Of a stretch of DNA of 64,000 nt, positions 45,185-57,427 are shown one piece after another. A model generated the notes under the pieces. It saw only the letters and a list, made by a program, of their open reading frames with translations, did no database searches and was not told where the DNA came from. A program made the translations under genes and the position numbers. The stretch is taken from NCBI RefSeq assembly GCF_963662255.1, contig NC_085047.1, positions 112,316,214-112,380,213 on the forward strand, in the 5' to 3' direction. Within the stretch, counting starts at the first letter, position 1, and each line of letters starts with the position of its first letter. This DNA is from Cinclus cinclus. Lineage: Eukaryota > Chordata > Aves > Passeriformes > Cinclidae.

Positions 45185-47222
45185 CACACTCAACATCCCT
45201 TCACAGCTGACCCCACTGGAACTGGCACAGCTCTGGCACGGAGCAGCCCCAGACTTGGGCACTTTTAGCCCCTGCTGTGCCCAGGCCCCTGTGAGGCTTT
45301 GGCCACGCTCCCACACGACAGCCCCAGCCTTACCCTGCAAAGCCCTGCCTTTGGAGGCTGGGCTATTTGGGGCATGAGCCACTGGCTGGATGGACACAGC
45401 CAAGGAGCTGTGGGCAGTGGCTCCATGTCCAGCTGCAGTGGGGGATGAGGGGTGCTCCTCAGGGCTCTTGCATGGCTTCCCCAGAGACACAGACTGTGGA
45501 TGCAGCTCTCCCTCAACACATTTACAGGGAATGGGAAGCTGAGCAGGGCAGGTGACACTATGGAAAGATGGGGCCATGCAGAAGGATCTGAGCAAGCTTG
45601 GGAAGTGAAACCACAAGAACTTCAGGAGGTTCAACAAGGGCTAAGTGCAAGGTGCTGTACCTGAGTTGGGGCAGTCCTTGAGTCGCAGAATCATCATCTT
45701 CTGTTAGAGACCAGCAAGACCATCCAGTTCCATCATCATCCCATTACCAGCATCACCACCCTAAAGCCGATCCCAAAGTGCCACATCCATCCAGATGGCC
45801 AGGCACAGGCGTGCAGGGATGTGTGTGTGGGATGGGTGTGCTGGGCGCAAGTGTGAGAGTGCAAGCAGGGGGTGTGCAGAACTGGAGTGTGAGCACAAGT
45901 GGGGTGTGCAAACAGGACACCATGGCAAGGGTACAAACAGGCAGGGCCCCACTGCAGACAGCTGAATCAGCAGTGCAGCATGGGAGTGTGCAAGGAACCA
46001 CTGGGAGTGTGCAGGGCACTGCCCTGAGCTTTGGAGGTACTGGAGGGGCTGGAATGTCAGAGCTGCGGTTGGCAAGGCCACCTGAAAGCCTCTGGGGAAG
46101 GATTGATGGATAAAGCAAAGGAGAGGGAGTCACTGTGGGAGGCTGCTCTTGGCCACTCAGCCAGGAGGTCAACCCCAACAAATGATTCTTTAAGGAACCA
46201 AGGGCACACCTCCAAATCAGCCACCCTTGTCCTTGTGGGGGAGTTCAGCTTGCCAGGTGTGCACTGGGAACACCACACAGCTGGTCCAAACAGCAGCAGC
46301 AGATTCCCCAAACACCTGGACGACAACTCCTCGGTACAGGGACTCGGGGAGCCGGCTCGCAGAGGTGCCCTCTGGGATTTGTTGCTTGTTCCCAGAGGAG
46401 CTCTCGTGGCCGACGTGGGATTGTCTTGGGCACAGCGACCGCGCAGCCGCCGAGTTTCAGATCTCTGCTGCTTTGTCTGTGCCCGTCTGGATCCCGAGAT
46501 GGGCCAGGCCCAGGTGAGCACGGCTGGAAAAGCAGCAGCTTTTAGCAATGTGGCCATGGCAAAGCTGTTATCCCAAAACGGATTCTTTCGCCCCGTGTGC
46601 AAGAAGCCAATCCCCACACAGAGTTCAGGTATTTCCTTTATTTACAGTTCTGCACAGAAACAGGTGCTGGGATGGCAAATCCACAAAGCCAGCACAGCAG
46701 CTATCAAAAATGTTCACTATCTATATATTGCAGCAAACTAAGGCATTCATGTTCATTGGCTAACCATTATATGGCTCTCTTATTAAATTAATGCATTATT
46801 TATTTTTAAAATTATTTTCATATTTTATGAAAAGAAACATTTTATCTTGGCTTTAATATATCGATAATGATACTTTTCTTCTACTCGTTAAAAGATTCCT
46901 TTGCTTCTTATGCTAACTAGTCTTCCTCTGTGCTCCATCTGCCTCTTGTTTCTTCTCTGCATTTCTGGGGTCACTGGGCCGGGAGTCAATGGTCGCCATC
47001 TCCCTGTGCCACAAGTACCTTTTCCCCAGCTGGAACCGATTTCAGCACAGTTGCGGAGTTGGCTTTGTGAGTTTGTTCCTCATCTGGGAAGTTCTGCCAA
47101 ACGTCCCCGTGGCTGTCGCTTCTGCATCCTCGCTGTCCCCTCTGAGCAGGAGCTCCTTCTGCCCAGGCTTTGTGCACCTGCCCTTGGCTCTGACACCCCC
47201 GGTGCCTCTGGAGCCCTAAGCC

Positions 47223-48410
47223 TCATCCAGGCCGTTCTCCCGACAAGGAGCTGCTGTCCCTGACACCCGGACATCCGAGGCAGCCACGGGGCAGGCTCCG
47301 GGCCAGCCACCGCCTGCGGGCCCGGCCTGGCGCTGGCGGCGGGCACCGATTGTCCGGCTGCGGCCTCAGGCAGGGCCAGCACAGCAGCCCCCGCAGTGCC
47401 CGCCTGAGGCGGGACGGGCGTTCCTTGGGGGGAGCCGGCTGCTCCCTGAGGGCCTGGGCTCCCGGCTGGGGAGCTGAGGGGCCCGGGGGGCAGCAGGGGC
47501 CGTGCGGGGCAGGGCCCTGGCTCCGTGCCCCTGCTGCCTGCGCCTGCTCAGCCGAGGCCGGACGAGCTGCTGCCTCGGCCGAGTCCCGGGGAGCAGCGTC
47601 GGGGTCCTGCAGGAGCTGTGGGTACTTGGGGTTGATCCAGATGGTGTGGATCACGATGCTTTCCCAGTCCTCCTGGGACTCCTTTTTGTCACTGTCACCT
47701 CTCTCTTGGGACAGCTTTGGATATCGTCTGACTTCTCCCCTGGACAGCTCTCGGTCAATGGAGTGCTCCCATTGGGGAAACATTTTGTCACTGCTGCTTT
47801 CCTCTCGGGACAGCTCTTGGATTCCCATGTCCAGCCACCTGGATAGCTCTTGATGTCTCTCAGTTTCCCAGTGGTACAGCTCTGGGTCTAACTCGCCTTC
47901 TGACAGCTCTTGGACTCTTCTCTTGTCCTGCTTGTACAGCTCTTGGCCATTCACATCTTGCCATTGGGAAGGCTCCTGGCATCTCGCATCTTCCCCACGG
48001 GACAGCTCTTGGACACTCTCATTTTCCAGTTGGGACAGATCTTGGCATTTCTCATCTTCCCCACGGGACAGCTCTTGGACACTCTCATTTTCCCGCTGGG
48101 GCACTTCCTGGCCCAGGCAGGGTTCCCACTCTCTCTCCTCCCTGGCCAAGTCACACTCCACAGCCTGTGGCCCTGGCAGCTCCGTCCCCTCTACTGCCCC
48201 TTCCCCCTGCTCCCCGAGGGCTTCCATCCACCCAGGGCAGGAGCCGGGGGGACACACGGGACTGGGGGAGCAGCAGGGGCTGTGTGGGGCAGGGCCCTGG
48301 CTCTGTGCCCCGGCTGTGGGGCTGGCCGTCACCTGGGGCCTCATGCACAGGCCTGGCTGCTCCACGGCACAGGGGGAGTTGGGGTTCACGTCCTCCACAA
48401 AAGTCTCCAT
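47223..48410 (-). CDS. array gene copy 10 (395 aa)
   Basis: Full length, but the third 11-residue unit reads ENESVQELSRG instead of EFERDQELSRG, making it a copy of the first unit. It has S12 and R191. The same unit replacement occurs in copies 11 and 13. AATAAA on the minus strand is at 46804-46799. Confidence 0.65.
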   Translation of the reverse strand: METFVEDVNPNSPCAVEQPGLCMRPQVTASPTAGAQSQGPAPHSPCCSPSPVCPPGSCPGWMEALGEQGEGAVEGTELPGPQAVECDLAREEREWEPCLGQEVPQRENESVQELSRGEDEKCQDLSQLENESVQELSRGEDARCQEPSQWQDVNGQELYKQDKRRVQELSEGELDPELYHWETERHQELSRWLDMGIQELSREESSSDKMFPQWEHSIDRELSRGEVRRYPKLSQERGDSDKKESQEDWESIVIHTIWINPKYPQLLQDPDAAPRDSAEAAARPASAEQAQAAGARSQGPAPHGPCCPPGPSAPQPGAQALREQPAPPKERPSRLRRALRGLLCWPCLRPQPDNRCPPPAPGRARRRWLARSLPRGCLGCPGVRDSSSLSGERPG

Positions 48411-48470
48411 GGTGCTCTGCCACAGAGGCTCTCAGGGGAGCTGCTTCCTCCTGACTGAGCGGCTCTCCTG

Positions 48471-48607
48471 GGACTGGGCACACCAGGGCTCTGTGTCCCT
48501 TAAATACCCCTCAGATCCCCCTCTGGCCGGGCAGGGCTCTGCCATGTCACAAAGGGCTCTGGGCACCACCCTGTCCTGCATCACCACGGGCCTGTGTCAC
48601 AAAGGGC
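48471..48607 (-). promoter_or_regulatory. promoter of gene copy 10, GC box altered
   Basis: TATA at 48506-48500 and both 13-bp elements are intact. The GC box position (48529-48536) reads GGGCAGGG on plus instead of GGGCGGGG, a CpG-type transition that should weaken Sp1-family binding. Confidence 0.55.
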
Positions 48608-50645
48608 CACACTCAACATCCCTTCACAGCTGACCCCACTGGAACTGGCACAGCTCTGGCACGGAGCAGCCCCAGACTTGGGCACTTTTAGCCCCTGCTG
48701 TGCCCAGGCCCCTGTGAGGCTTTGGCCACGCTCCCACACGACAGCCCCAGCCTTACCCTGCAAAGCCCTGCCTTTGGAGGCTGGGCTATTCGGGGCATGA
48801 GCCACTGGCTGGATGGACACAGCCAAGGAGCTGTGGGCAGTGGCTCCATGTCCAGCTGCAGTGGGGGATGAGGGGTGCTCCTCAGGGCTCTTGCATGGCT
48901 TCCCCAGAGACACAGACTGTGGATGCAGCTCTCCCTCAACACATTTACAGGGAATGGGAAGCTGAGCAGGGCAGGTGACACTATGGAAAGATGGGGCCAT
49001 GCAGAAGGATCTGAGCAAGCTTGGGAAGTGAAACCACAAGAACTTCAGGAGGTTCAACAAGGGCTAAGTGCAAGGTGCTGTACCTGAGTTGGGGCAGTCC
49101 TTGAGTCGCAGAATCATCATCTTCTGTTAGAGACCAGCAAGACCATCCAGTTCCATCATCATCCCATTACCAGCATCACCACCCTAAAGCCGATCCCAAA
49201 GTGCCACATCCATCCAGATGGCCAGGCACAGGCGTGCAGGGATGTGTGTGTGGGATGGGTGTGCTGGGCGCAAGTGTGAGAGTGCAAGCAGGGGGTGTGC
49301 AGAACCGGAGTGTGAGCACAAGTGGGGTGTGCAAACAGGACACCATGGCAAGGGTACAAACAGGCAGGGCCCCACTGCAGACAGCTGAATCAGCAGTGCA
49401 GCATGGGAGTGTGCAAGGAACCACTGGGAGTGTGCAGGGCACTGCCCTGAGCTTTGGAGGTACTGGAGGGGCTGGAATGTCAGAGCTGCGGTTGGCAAGG
49501 CCACCTGAAAGCCTCTGGGGAAGGATTGATGGATAAAGCAAAGGAGAGGGAGTCACTGTGGGAGGCTGCTCTTGGCCACTCAGCCAGGAGGTCAACCCCA
49601 ACAAATGATTCTTTAAGGAACCAAGGGCACACCTCCAAATCAGCCACCCTTGTCCTTGTGGGGGAGTTCAGCTTGCCAGGTGTGCACTGGGAACACCACA
49701 CAGCTGGTCCAAACAGCAGCAGCAGATTCCCCAAACACCTGGACGACAACTCCTCGGTACAGGGACTCGGGGAGCCGGCTCGCAGAGGTGCCCTCTGGGA
49801 TTTGTTGCTTGTTCCCAGAGGAGCTCTCGTGGCCGACGTGGGATTGTCTTGGGCACAGCGACCGCGCAGCCGCCGAGTTTCAGATCTCTGCTGCTTTGTC
49901 TGTGCCCGTCTGGATCCCGAGATGGGCCAGGCCCAGGTGAGCACGGCCTGAAAAGCAGCAGCTTTTAGCAATGTGGCCATGGCAAAGCTGTTATCCCAAA
50001 ACGGATTCTTTCGCCCCGTGTGCAAGAAGCCAATCCCCACACAGAGTTCAGGTATTTCCTTTATTTACAGTTCTGCACAGAAACAGGTGCTGGGATGGCA
50101 AATCCACAAAGCCAGCACAGCAGCTATCAAAAATGTTCACTATCTATATATTGCAGCAAACTAAGGCATTCATGTTCATTGGCTAACCATTATATGTCTC
50201 TCTTATTAAATTAATGCATTATTTATTTTTAAAATTATTTTCATATTTTATGAAAAGAAACATTTTATCTTGGCTTTAATATATCGATAATGATACTTTT
50301 CTTCTACTCGTTAAAAGATTCCTTTGCTTCTTATGCTAACTAGTCTTCCTCTGTGCTCCATCTGCCTCTTGTTTCTTCTCTGCATTTCTGGGGTCACTGG
50401 GCCGGGAGTCAATGGTCGCCATCTCCCTGTGCCACAAGCACCTTTTCCCCAGCTGGAACCAATTTCAGCACAGTTGCGGAGTTGGCTTTGTGAGTTTGTT
50501 CCTCATCTGGGAAGTTCTGCCAAACGTCCCCGTGGCTGTCGCTTCCGCATCCTCGCTGTCCCCTCTGAGCAGGAGCTCCTTCTGCCCAGGCTTTGTGCAC
50601 CTGCCCTTGGCTCTGACACCCCCGGTGCCTCTGGAGCCCTAAGCC

Positions 50646-51833
50646 TCATCCAGGCCGTTCTCCCGACAAGGAGCTGCTGTCCCTGACACCCGGACATCCG
50701 AGGCAGCCACGGGGCAGGCTCCGGGCCAGCCACCGCCTGCGGGCCCGGCCTGGCGCTGGCGGCGGGCACCGATTGTCCGGCTGCGGCCTCAGGCAGGGCC
50801 AGCACAGCAGCCCCCGCAGTGCCCGCCTGAGGCGGGACGGGCGTTCCTTGGGGGGAGCCGGCTGCTCCCTGAGGGCCTGGGCTCCCGGCTGGGGAGCTGA
50901 GGGGCCCGGGGGGCAGCAGGGGCCGTGCGGGGCAGGGCCCTGGCTCCGTGCCCCTGCTGCCTGCGCCTGCTCAGCCGAGGCCGGACGAGCTGCTGCCTCG
51001 GCCGAGTCCCGGGGAGCAGCGTCGGGGTCCTGCAGGAGCTGTGGGTACTTGGGGTTGATCCAGATGGTGTGGATCACGATGCTTTCCCAGTCCTCCTGGG
51101 ACTCCTTTTTGTCACTGTCACCTCTCTCTTGGGACAGCTTTGGATATCGTCTGACTTCTCCCCTGGACAGCTCTCGGTCAATGGAGTGCTCCCATTGGGG
51201 AAACATTTTGTCACTGCTGCTTTCCTCTCGGGACAGCTCTTGGATTCCCATGTCCAGCCACTTGGATAGCTCTTGATGTCTCTCAGTTTCCCAGTGGTAC
51301 AGCTCTGGGTCTAACTCGCCTTCTGACAGCTCTTGGACTCTTCTCTTGTCCTGCTTGTACAGCTCTTGGCCATTCACATCTTGCCATTGGGAAGGCTCCT
51401 GGCATCTCGCATCTTCCCCACGGGACAGCTCTTGGACACTCTCATTTTCCAGTTGGGACAGATCTTGGCATTTCTCATCTTCCCCACGGGACAGCTCTTG
51501 GACACTCTCATTTTCCCGCTGGGGCACTTCCTGGCCCAGGCAGGGTTCCCACTCTCTCTCCTCCCTGGCCAAGTCACACTCCACAGCCTGTGGCCCTGGC
51601 AGCTCCGTCCCCTCTACTGCCCCTTCCCCCTGCTCCCCGAGGGCTTCCATCCACCCAGGGCAGGAGCCGGGGGGACACACGGGACTGGGGGAGCAGCAGG
51701 GGCTGTGTGGGGCAGGGCCCTGGCTCTGTGCCCCGGCTGTGGGGCTGGCCGTCACCTGGGGCCTCATGCACAGGCCTGGCTGCTCCACGGCACAGGGGGG
51801 GTTGGGGTTCACGTCCTCCACAAAAGTCTCCAT
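50646..51833 (-). CDS. array gene copy 11 (395 aa)
   Basis: Third repeat unit ENESVQELSRG, P12 and K191; protein identical to copy 13. AATAAA on the minus strand is at 50227-50222. Confidence 0.65.
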   Translation of the reverse strand: METFVEDVNPNPPCAVEQPGLCMRPQVTASPTAGAQSQGPAPHSPCCSPSPVCPPGSCPGWMEALGEQGEGAVEGTELPGPQAVECDLAREEREWEPCLGQEVPQRENESVQELSRGEDEKCQDLSQLENESVQELSRGEDARCQEPSQWQDVNGQELYKQDKRRVQELSEGELDPELYHWETERHQELSKWLDMGIQELSREESSSDKMFPQWEHSIDRELSRGEVRRYPKLSQERGDSDKKESQEDWESIVIHTIWINPKYPQLLQDPDAAPRDSAEAAARPASAEQAQAAGARSQGPAPHGPCCPPGPSAPQPGAQALREQPAPPKERPSRLRRALRGLLCWPCLRPQPDNRCPPPAPGRARRRWLARSLPRGCLGCPGVRDSSSLSGERPG

Positions 51834-51893
51834 GGTGCTCTGCCACAGAGGCTCTCAGGGGAGCTGCTTCCTCCTGACTGAGCGGCTCTCCTG

Positions 51894-52030
51894 GGACTGG
51901 GCACACCAGGGCTCTGTGTCCCTTAAATACCCCTCAGATCCCCCTCTGGCCGGGCGGGGCTCTGCCATGTCACAAAGGGCTCTGGGCACCACCCTGTCCT
52001 GCATCACCACGGGCCTGTGTCACAAAGGGC
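51894..52030 (-). promoter_or_regulatory. promoter of gene copy 11
   Basis: TATA at 51929-51923, an intact GC box and both 13-bp elements. Confidence 0.6.
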
Positions 52031-54069
52031 CACACTCAACATCCCTTCACAGCTGACCCCACTGGAACTGGCACAGCTCTGGCACGGAGCAGCCCCAGAC
52101 TTGGGCACTTTTAGCCCCTGCTGTGCCCAGGCCCCTGTGAGGCTTTGGCCACGCTCCCACACGACAGCCCCAGCCTTACCCTGCAAAGCCCTGCCTTTGG
52201 AGGCTGGGCTATTCGGGGCACGAGCCACTGGCTGGATGGACACAGCCAAGGAGCTGTGGGCAGTGGCTCCATGTCCAGCTGCAGTGGGGGATGAGGGGTG
52301 CTCCTCAGGGCTCTTGCATGGCTTCCCCAGAGACACAGACTGTGGATGCAGCTCTCCCTCAGCACATTTACAGGGAATGGGAAGCTGAGCAGGGCAAGTG
52401 ACACTATGGAAAGATGGGGCCATGCAGAAGGATCTGAGCAAGCTTGGGAAGTGAAACCACAAGAACTTCAGGAGGTTCAACAAGGGCTAAGTGCAAGGTG
52501 CTGTACCTGAGTTGGGGCAGTCCTTGAGTCGCAGAATCATCATCTTCTGTTAGAGACCAGCAAGACCATCCAGTTCCATCATCATCCCATTACCAGCATC
52601 ACCACCCTAAAGCCGATCCCAAAGTGCCACATCCATCCAGATGGCCAGGCACAGGCGTGCAGGGATGTGTGTGTGGGATGGGTGTGCTGGGCGCAAGTGT
52701 GAGAGTGCAAGCAGGGGGTGTGCAGAACCGGAGTGTGAGCACAAGTGGGGTGTGCAAACAGGACACCATGGCAAGGGTACAAACAGGCAGGGCCCCACTG
52801 CAGACAGCTGAATCAGCAGTGCAGCATGGGAGTGTGCAAGGAACCACTGGGAGTGTGCAGGGCACTGCCCTGAGCTTTGGAGGTACTGGAGGGGCTGGAA
52901 TGTCAGAGCTGCGGTTGGCAAGGCCACCTGAAAGCCTCTGGGGAAGGATTGATGGATAAAGCAAAGGAGAGGGAGTCACTGTGGGAGGCTGCTCTTGGCC
53001 ACTCAGCCAGGAGGTCAACCCCAACAAATGATTCTTTAAGGAACCAAGGACACACCTCCAAATCAGCCACCCTTGTCCTTGTGGGGGGAGTTCAGCTTGC
53101 CAGGTGTGCACTGGGAACACCACACAGCTGGTCCAAACAGCAGCAGCAGATTCCCCAAACACCTGGACGACAACTCCTCGGTACAGGGACTCGGGGAGCC
53201 GGCTCGCAGAGGTGCCCTCTGGGATTTGTTGCTTGTTCCCAGAGGAGCTCTCGTGGCCGACGTGGGATTGTCTTGGGCACAGCGACCGCGCAGCCGCCGA
53301 GTTTCAGATCTCTGCTGCTTTGTCTGTGCCCGTCTGGATCCCGAGATGGGCCAGGCCCAGGTGAGCATGGCTGGAAAAGCAGCAGCTTTTAGCAATGTGG
53401 CCATGGCAAAGCTGTTATCCCAAAACGGATTCTTTCGCCCCGTGTGCAAGAAGCCAATCCCCACACAGAGTTCAGGTATTTCCTTTATTTACAGTTCTGC
53501 ACAGAAACAGGTGCTGGGATGGCAAATCCACAAAGCCAGCACAGCAGCTATCAAAAATGTTCACTATCTATATATTGCAGCAAACTAAGGCATTCATGTT
53601 CATTGGCTAACCATTATATGTCTCTCTTATTAAATTAATGCATTATTTATTTTTAAAATTATTTCCATATTTTATGAAAATAAACATTTTATCTTGGCTT
53701 TAATATATCAATAATGATACTTTTCTTCTACTCGTTAAAAGATTCCTTTGCTTCTTATGCTAACTAGTCTTCCTCTGTGCTCCATCTGCCTCTTGTTTCT
53801 TCTCTGCATTTCTGGGGTCAGTGGGCCGGGAGTCAATGGTCGCCATCTCCCTGTGCCACAAGCACCTTTTCCCCAGCTGGAACCGATTTCAGCACAGTTG
53901 CGGAGTTGGCTTTGTGAGTTTGTTCCTCATCTGGGAAGTTCTGCCAAACGTCCCCGTGGCTGTCGCTTCCGCATCCTCGCTGTCCCCTCTGAGCAGGAGC
54001 TCCTTCTGCCCAGGCTTTGTGCACCTGCCCTTGGCTCTGACACCCCCGGTGCCTCTGGAGCCCTAAGCC

Positions 54070-55191
54070 TCATCCAGGCCGTTCTCCCGACAAGGAGCTG
54101 CTGTCCCTGACACCCGGACATCCGAGGCAGCCACGGGGCAGGCTCCGGGCCAGCCACCGCCTGCGGGCCCGGCCTGGCGCTGGCGGCGGGCACCGATTGT
54201 CCGGCTGCGGCCTCAGGCAGGGCCAGCACAGCAGCCCCCGCAGTGCCCGCCTGAGGCGGGACGGGCGTTCCTTGGGGGGAGCCGGCTGCTCCCTGAGGGC
54301 CTGGGCTCCCGGCTGCGGAGCTGAGGGGCCCGGGGGGCAGCAGGGGCCGTGCGGGGCAGGGCCCTGGCTCCGTGCCCCTGCTGCCTGCGCCTGCTCAGCC
54401 GAGGCCGGACGAGCTGCTGCCTCGGCCGAGTCCCGGGGAGCAGCGTCGGGGTCCTGCAGGAGCTGTGGGTACTTGGGGTTGATCCAGATGGTGTGGATCA
54501 CGATGCTTTCCCAGTCCTCCTGGGACTCCTTTTTGTCACTGTCACCTCTCTCTTGGGACAGCTTTGGATATCGTCTGACTTCTCCCCTGGACAGCTCTCG
54601 GTCAATGGAGTGCTCCCATTGGGGAAACATTTTGTCACTGCTGCTTTCCTCTCGGGACAGCTCTTGGATTCCCATGTCCAGCCACTTGGATAGCTCTTGA
54701 TGTCTCTCAGTTTCCCGGTGGTACAGCTCTGGGTCTAACTCGCCTTCTGACAGCTCTTGGACTCTTCTCTTGTCCTGCTTGTACAGCTCTTGGCCATTCA
54801 CATCTTGCCATTGGGAAGGCTCCTGGCATTTCTCATCTTCCCCACGGGACAGCTCTTGGACACTCTCATTTTCCCGCTGGGGCACTTCCTGGCCCAGGCA
54901 GGGTTCCCACTCTCTCTCCTCCCTGGCCAAGTCACACTCCACAGCCTGTGGCCCTGGCAGCTCCGTCCCCTCTACTGCCCCTTCCCCCTGCTCCCCGAGG
55001 GCTTCCATCCACCCAGGGCAGGAGCCGGGGGGACACACGGGACTGGGGGAGCAGCAGGGGCTGTGTGGGGCAGGGCCCTGGCTCTGTGCCCCGGCTGTGG
55101 GGCTGGCCGTCACCTGGGGCCTCATGCACAGGCCTGGCTGCTCCACGGCACAGGGGGAGTTGGGGTTCACGTACTCCACAAAAGTCTCCAT
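54070..55191 (-). CDS. array gene copy 12, short form (373 aa)
   Basis: Same 22-residue loss as copies 6 and 8, but with Q18, S12 and Arg in PSRLRRAL, so its background is different. A private D7Y (VEYVNP) lies near the start. AATAAA on the minus strand is at 53651-53646. Confidence 0.65.
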   Translation of the reverse strand: METFVEYVNPNSPCAVEQPGLCMRPQVTASPTAGAQSQGPAPHSPCCSPSPVCPPGSCPGWMEALGEQGEGAVEGTELPGPQAVECDLAREEREWEPCLGQEVPQRENESVQELSRGEDEKCQEPSQWQDVNGQELYKQDKRRVQELSEGELDPELYHRETERHQELSKWLDMGIQELSREESSSDKMFPQWEHSIDRELSRGEVRRYPKLSQERGDSDKKESQEDWESIVIHTIWINPKYPQLLQDPDAAPRDSAEAAARPASAEQAQAAGARSQGPAPHGPCCPPGPSAPQPGAQALREQPAPPKERPSRLRRALRGLLCWPCLRPQPDNRCPPPAPGRARRRWLARSLPRGCLGCPGVRDSSSLSGERPG

Positions 55192-55251
55192 GGTGCTCTG
55201 CCACAGAGGCTCTCAGGGGAGCTGCTTCCTCCTGACTGAGCGGCTCTCCTG

Positions 55252-55388
55252 GGACTGGGCACACCAGGGCTCTGTGTCCCTTAAATACCCCTCAGATCCC
55301 CCTCTGGCCGGGCGGGGCTCTGCCATGTCACAAAGGGCTCTGGGCACCACCCTGTCCTGCATCACCACGGGCCTGTGTCACAAAGGGC
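55252..55388 (-). promoter_or_regulatory. promoter of gene copy 12
   Basis: TATA at 55287-55281, an intact GC box and both 13-bp elements. Confidence 0.6.
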
Positions 55389-57427
55389 CACACTCAACAT
55401 CCCTTCACAGCTGACCCCACTGGAACTGGCACAGCTCTGGCACGGAGCAGCCCCAGACTTGGGCACTTTTAGCCCCTGCTGTGCCCAGGCCCCTGTGAGG
55501 CTTTGGCCACGCTCCCACACGACAGCCCCAGCCTTACCCTGCAAAGCCCTGCCTTTGGAGGCTGGGCTATTCGGGGCATGAGCCACTGGCTGGATGGACA
55601 CAGCCAAGGAGCTGTGGGCAGTGGCTCCATGTCCAGCTGCAGTGGGGGATGAGGGGTGCTCCTCAGGGCTCTTGCATGGCTTCCCCAGAGACACAGACTG
55701 TGGATGCAGCTCTCCCTCAACACATTTACAGGGAATGGGAAGCTGAGCAGGGCAGGTGACACTATGGAAAGATGGGGCCATGCAGAAGGATCTGAGCAAG
55801 CTTGGGAAGTGAAACCACAAGAACTTCAGGAGGTTCAACAAGGGCTAAGTGCAAGGTGCTGTACCTGAGTTGGGGCAGTCCTTGAGTCGCAGAATCATCA
55901 TCTTCTGTTAGAGACCAGCAAGACCATCCAGTTCCATCATCATCCCATTACCAGCATCACCACCCTAAAGCCGATCCCAAAGTGCCACATCCATCCAGAT
56001 GGCCAGGCACAGGCGTGCAGGGATGTGTGTGTGGGATGGGTGTGCTGGGCGCAAGTGTGAGAGTGCAAGCAGGGGGTGTGCAGAACCGGCGTGTGAGCAC
56101 AAGTGGGGTGTGCAAACAGGACACCATGGCAAGGGTACAAACAGGCAGGGCCCCACTGCAGACAGCTGAATCAGCAGTGCAGCATGGGAGTGTGCAAGGA
56201 ACCACTGGGAGTGTGCAGGGCACTGCCCTGAGCTTTGGAGGTACTGGAGGGGCTGGAATGTCAGAGCTGCGGTTGGCAAGGCCACCTGAAAGCCTCTGGG
56301 GAAGGATTGATGGATAAAGCAAAGGAGAGGGAGTCACTGTGGGAGGCTGCTCTTGGCCACTCAGCCAGGAGGTCAACCCCAACAAATGATTCTTTAAGGA
56401 ACCAAGGACACACCTCCAAATCAGCCACCCTTGTCCTTGTGGGGGGAGTTCAGCTTGCCAGGTGTGCACTGGGAACACCACACAGCTGGTCCAAACAGCA
56501 GCAGCAGATTCCCCAAACACCTGGACGACAACTCCTCGGTACAGGGACTCGGGGAGCCGGCTCGCAGAGGTGCCCTCTGGGATTTGTTGCTTGTTCCCAG
56601 AGGAGCTCTCGTGGCCGATGTGGGATTGTCTTGGGCACAGCGACCGCGCAGCCGCCGAGTTTCAGATCTCTGCTGCTTTGTCTGTGCCCGTCTGGATCCC
56701 GAGATGGGCCAGGCCCAGGTGAGCACGGCCTGAAAAGCAGCAGCTTTTAGCAATGTGGCCATGGCAAAGCTGTTATCCCAAAACGGATTCTTTCGCCCCG
56801 TGTGCAAGAAGCCAATCCCCACACAGAGTTCAGGTATTTCCTTTATTTACAGTTCTGCACAGAAACAGGTGCTGGGATGGCAAATCCACAAAGCCAGCAC
56901 AGCAGCTATCAAAAATGTTCACTATCTATATATTGCAGCAAACTAAGGCATTCATGTTCATTGGCTAACCATTATATGTCTCTCTTATTAAATTAATGCA
57001 TTATTTATTTTTAAAATTATTTTCATATTTTATGAAAAGAAACATTTTATCTTGGCTTTAATATATCGATAATGATACTTTTCTTCTACTCGTTAAAAGA
57101 TTCCTTTGCTTCTTATGCTAACTAGTCTTCCTCTGTGCTCCATCTGCCTCTTGTTTCTTCTCTGCATTTCTGGGGTCACTGGGCCGGGAGTCAATGGTCG
57201 CCATCTCCCTGTGCCACAAGTACCTTTTCCCCAGCTGGAACCGATTTCAGCACAGTTGCGGAGTTGGCTTTGTGAGTTTGTTCCTCATCTGGGAAGTTCT
57301 GCCAAACGTCCCCGTGGCTGTCGCTTCCGCATCCTCGCTGTCCCCTCTGAGCAGGAGCTCCTTCTGCCCAGGCTTTGTGCACCTGCCCTTGGCTCTGACA
57401 CCCCCGGTGCCTCTGGAGCCCTAAGCC

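Larger units (their letters stand above)
41961..45383. repeat. core C9 (3423 bp)
   Basis: Second copy of the C7 type, with G5, GGGACTCAGGGAGCC (near 42917) and CACGGCCTG. Confidence 0.9.
45384..48806. repeat. core C10 (3423 bp)
   Basis: G5 run, CACGGCTGG, a private GAACTGGAGTG (near 45880), and CACAAGTACC near 47013 shared with C13 and C14. Confidence 0.9.
48807..52229. repeat. core C11 (3423 bp)
   Basis: G5 run, CACGGCCTG, and ACCAATTTCAG near 50458 as in C1 and C2. Confidence 0.9.
52230..55587. repeat. core C12 (3358 bp)
   Basis: G6 run, GAGCATGGCTGG (shared with C14), private GCACGAGCC just left of its start and private CTCAGCACATTT near 52359. Confidence 0.9.
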
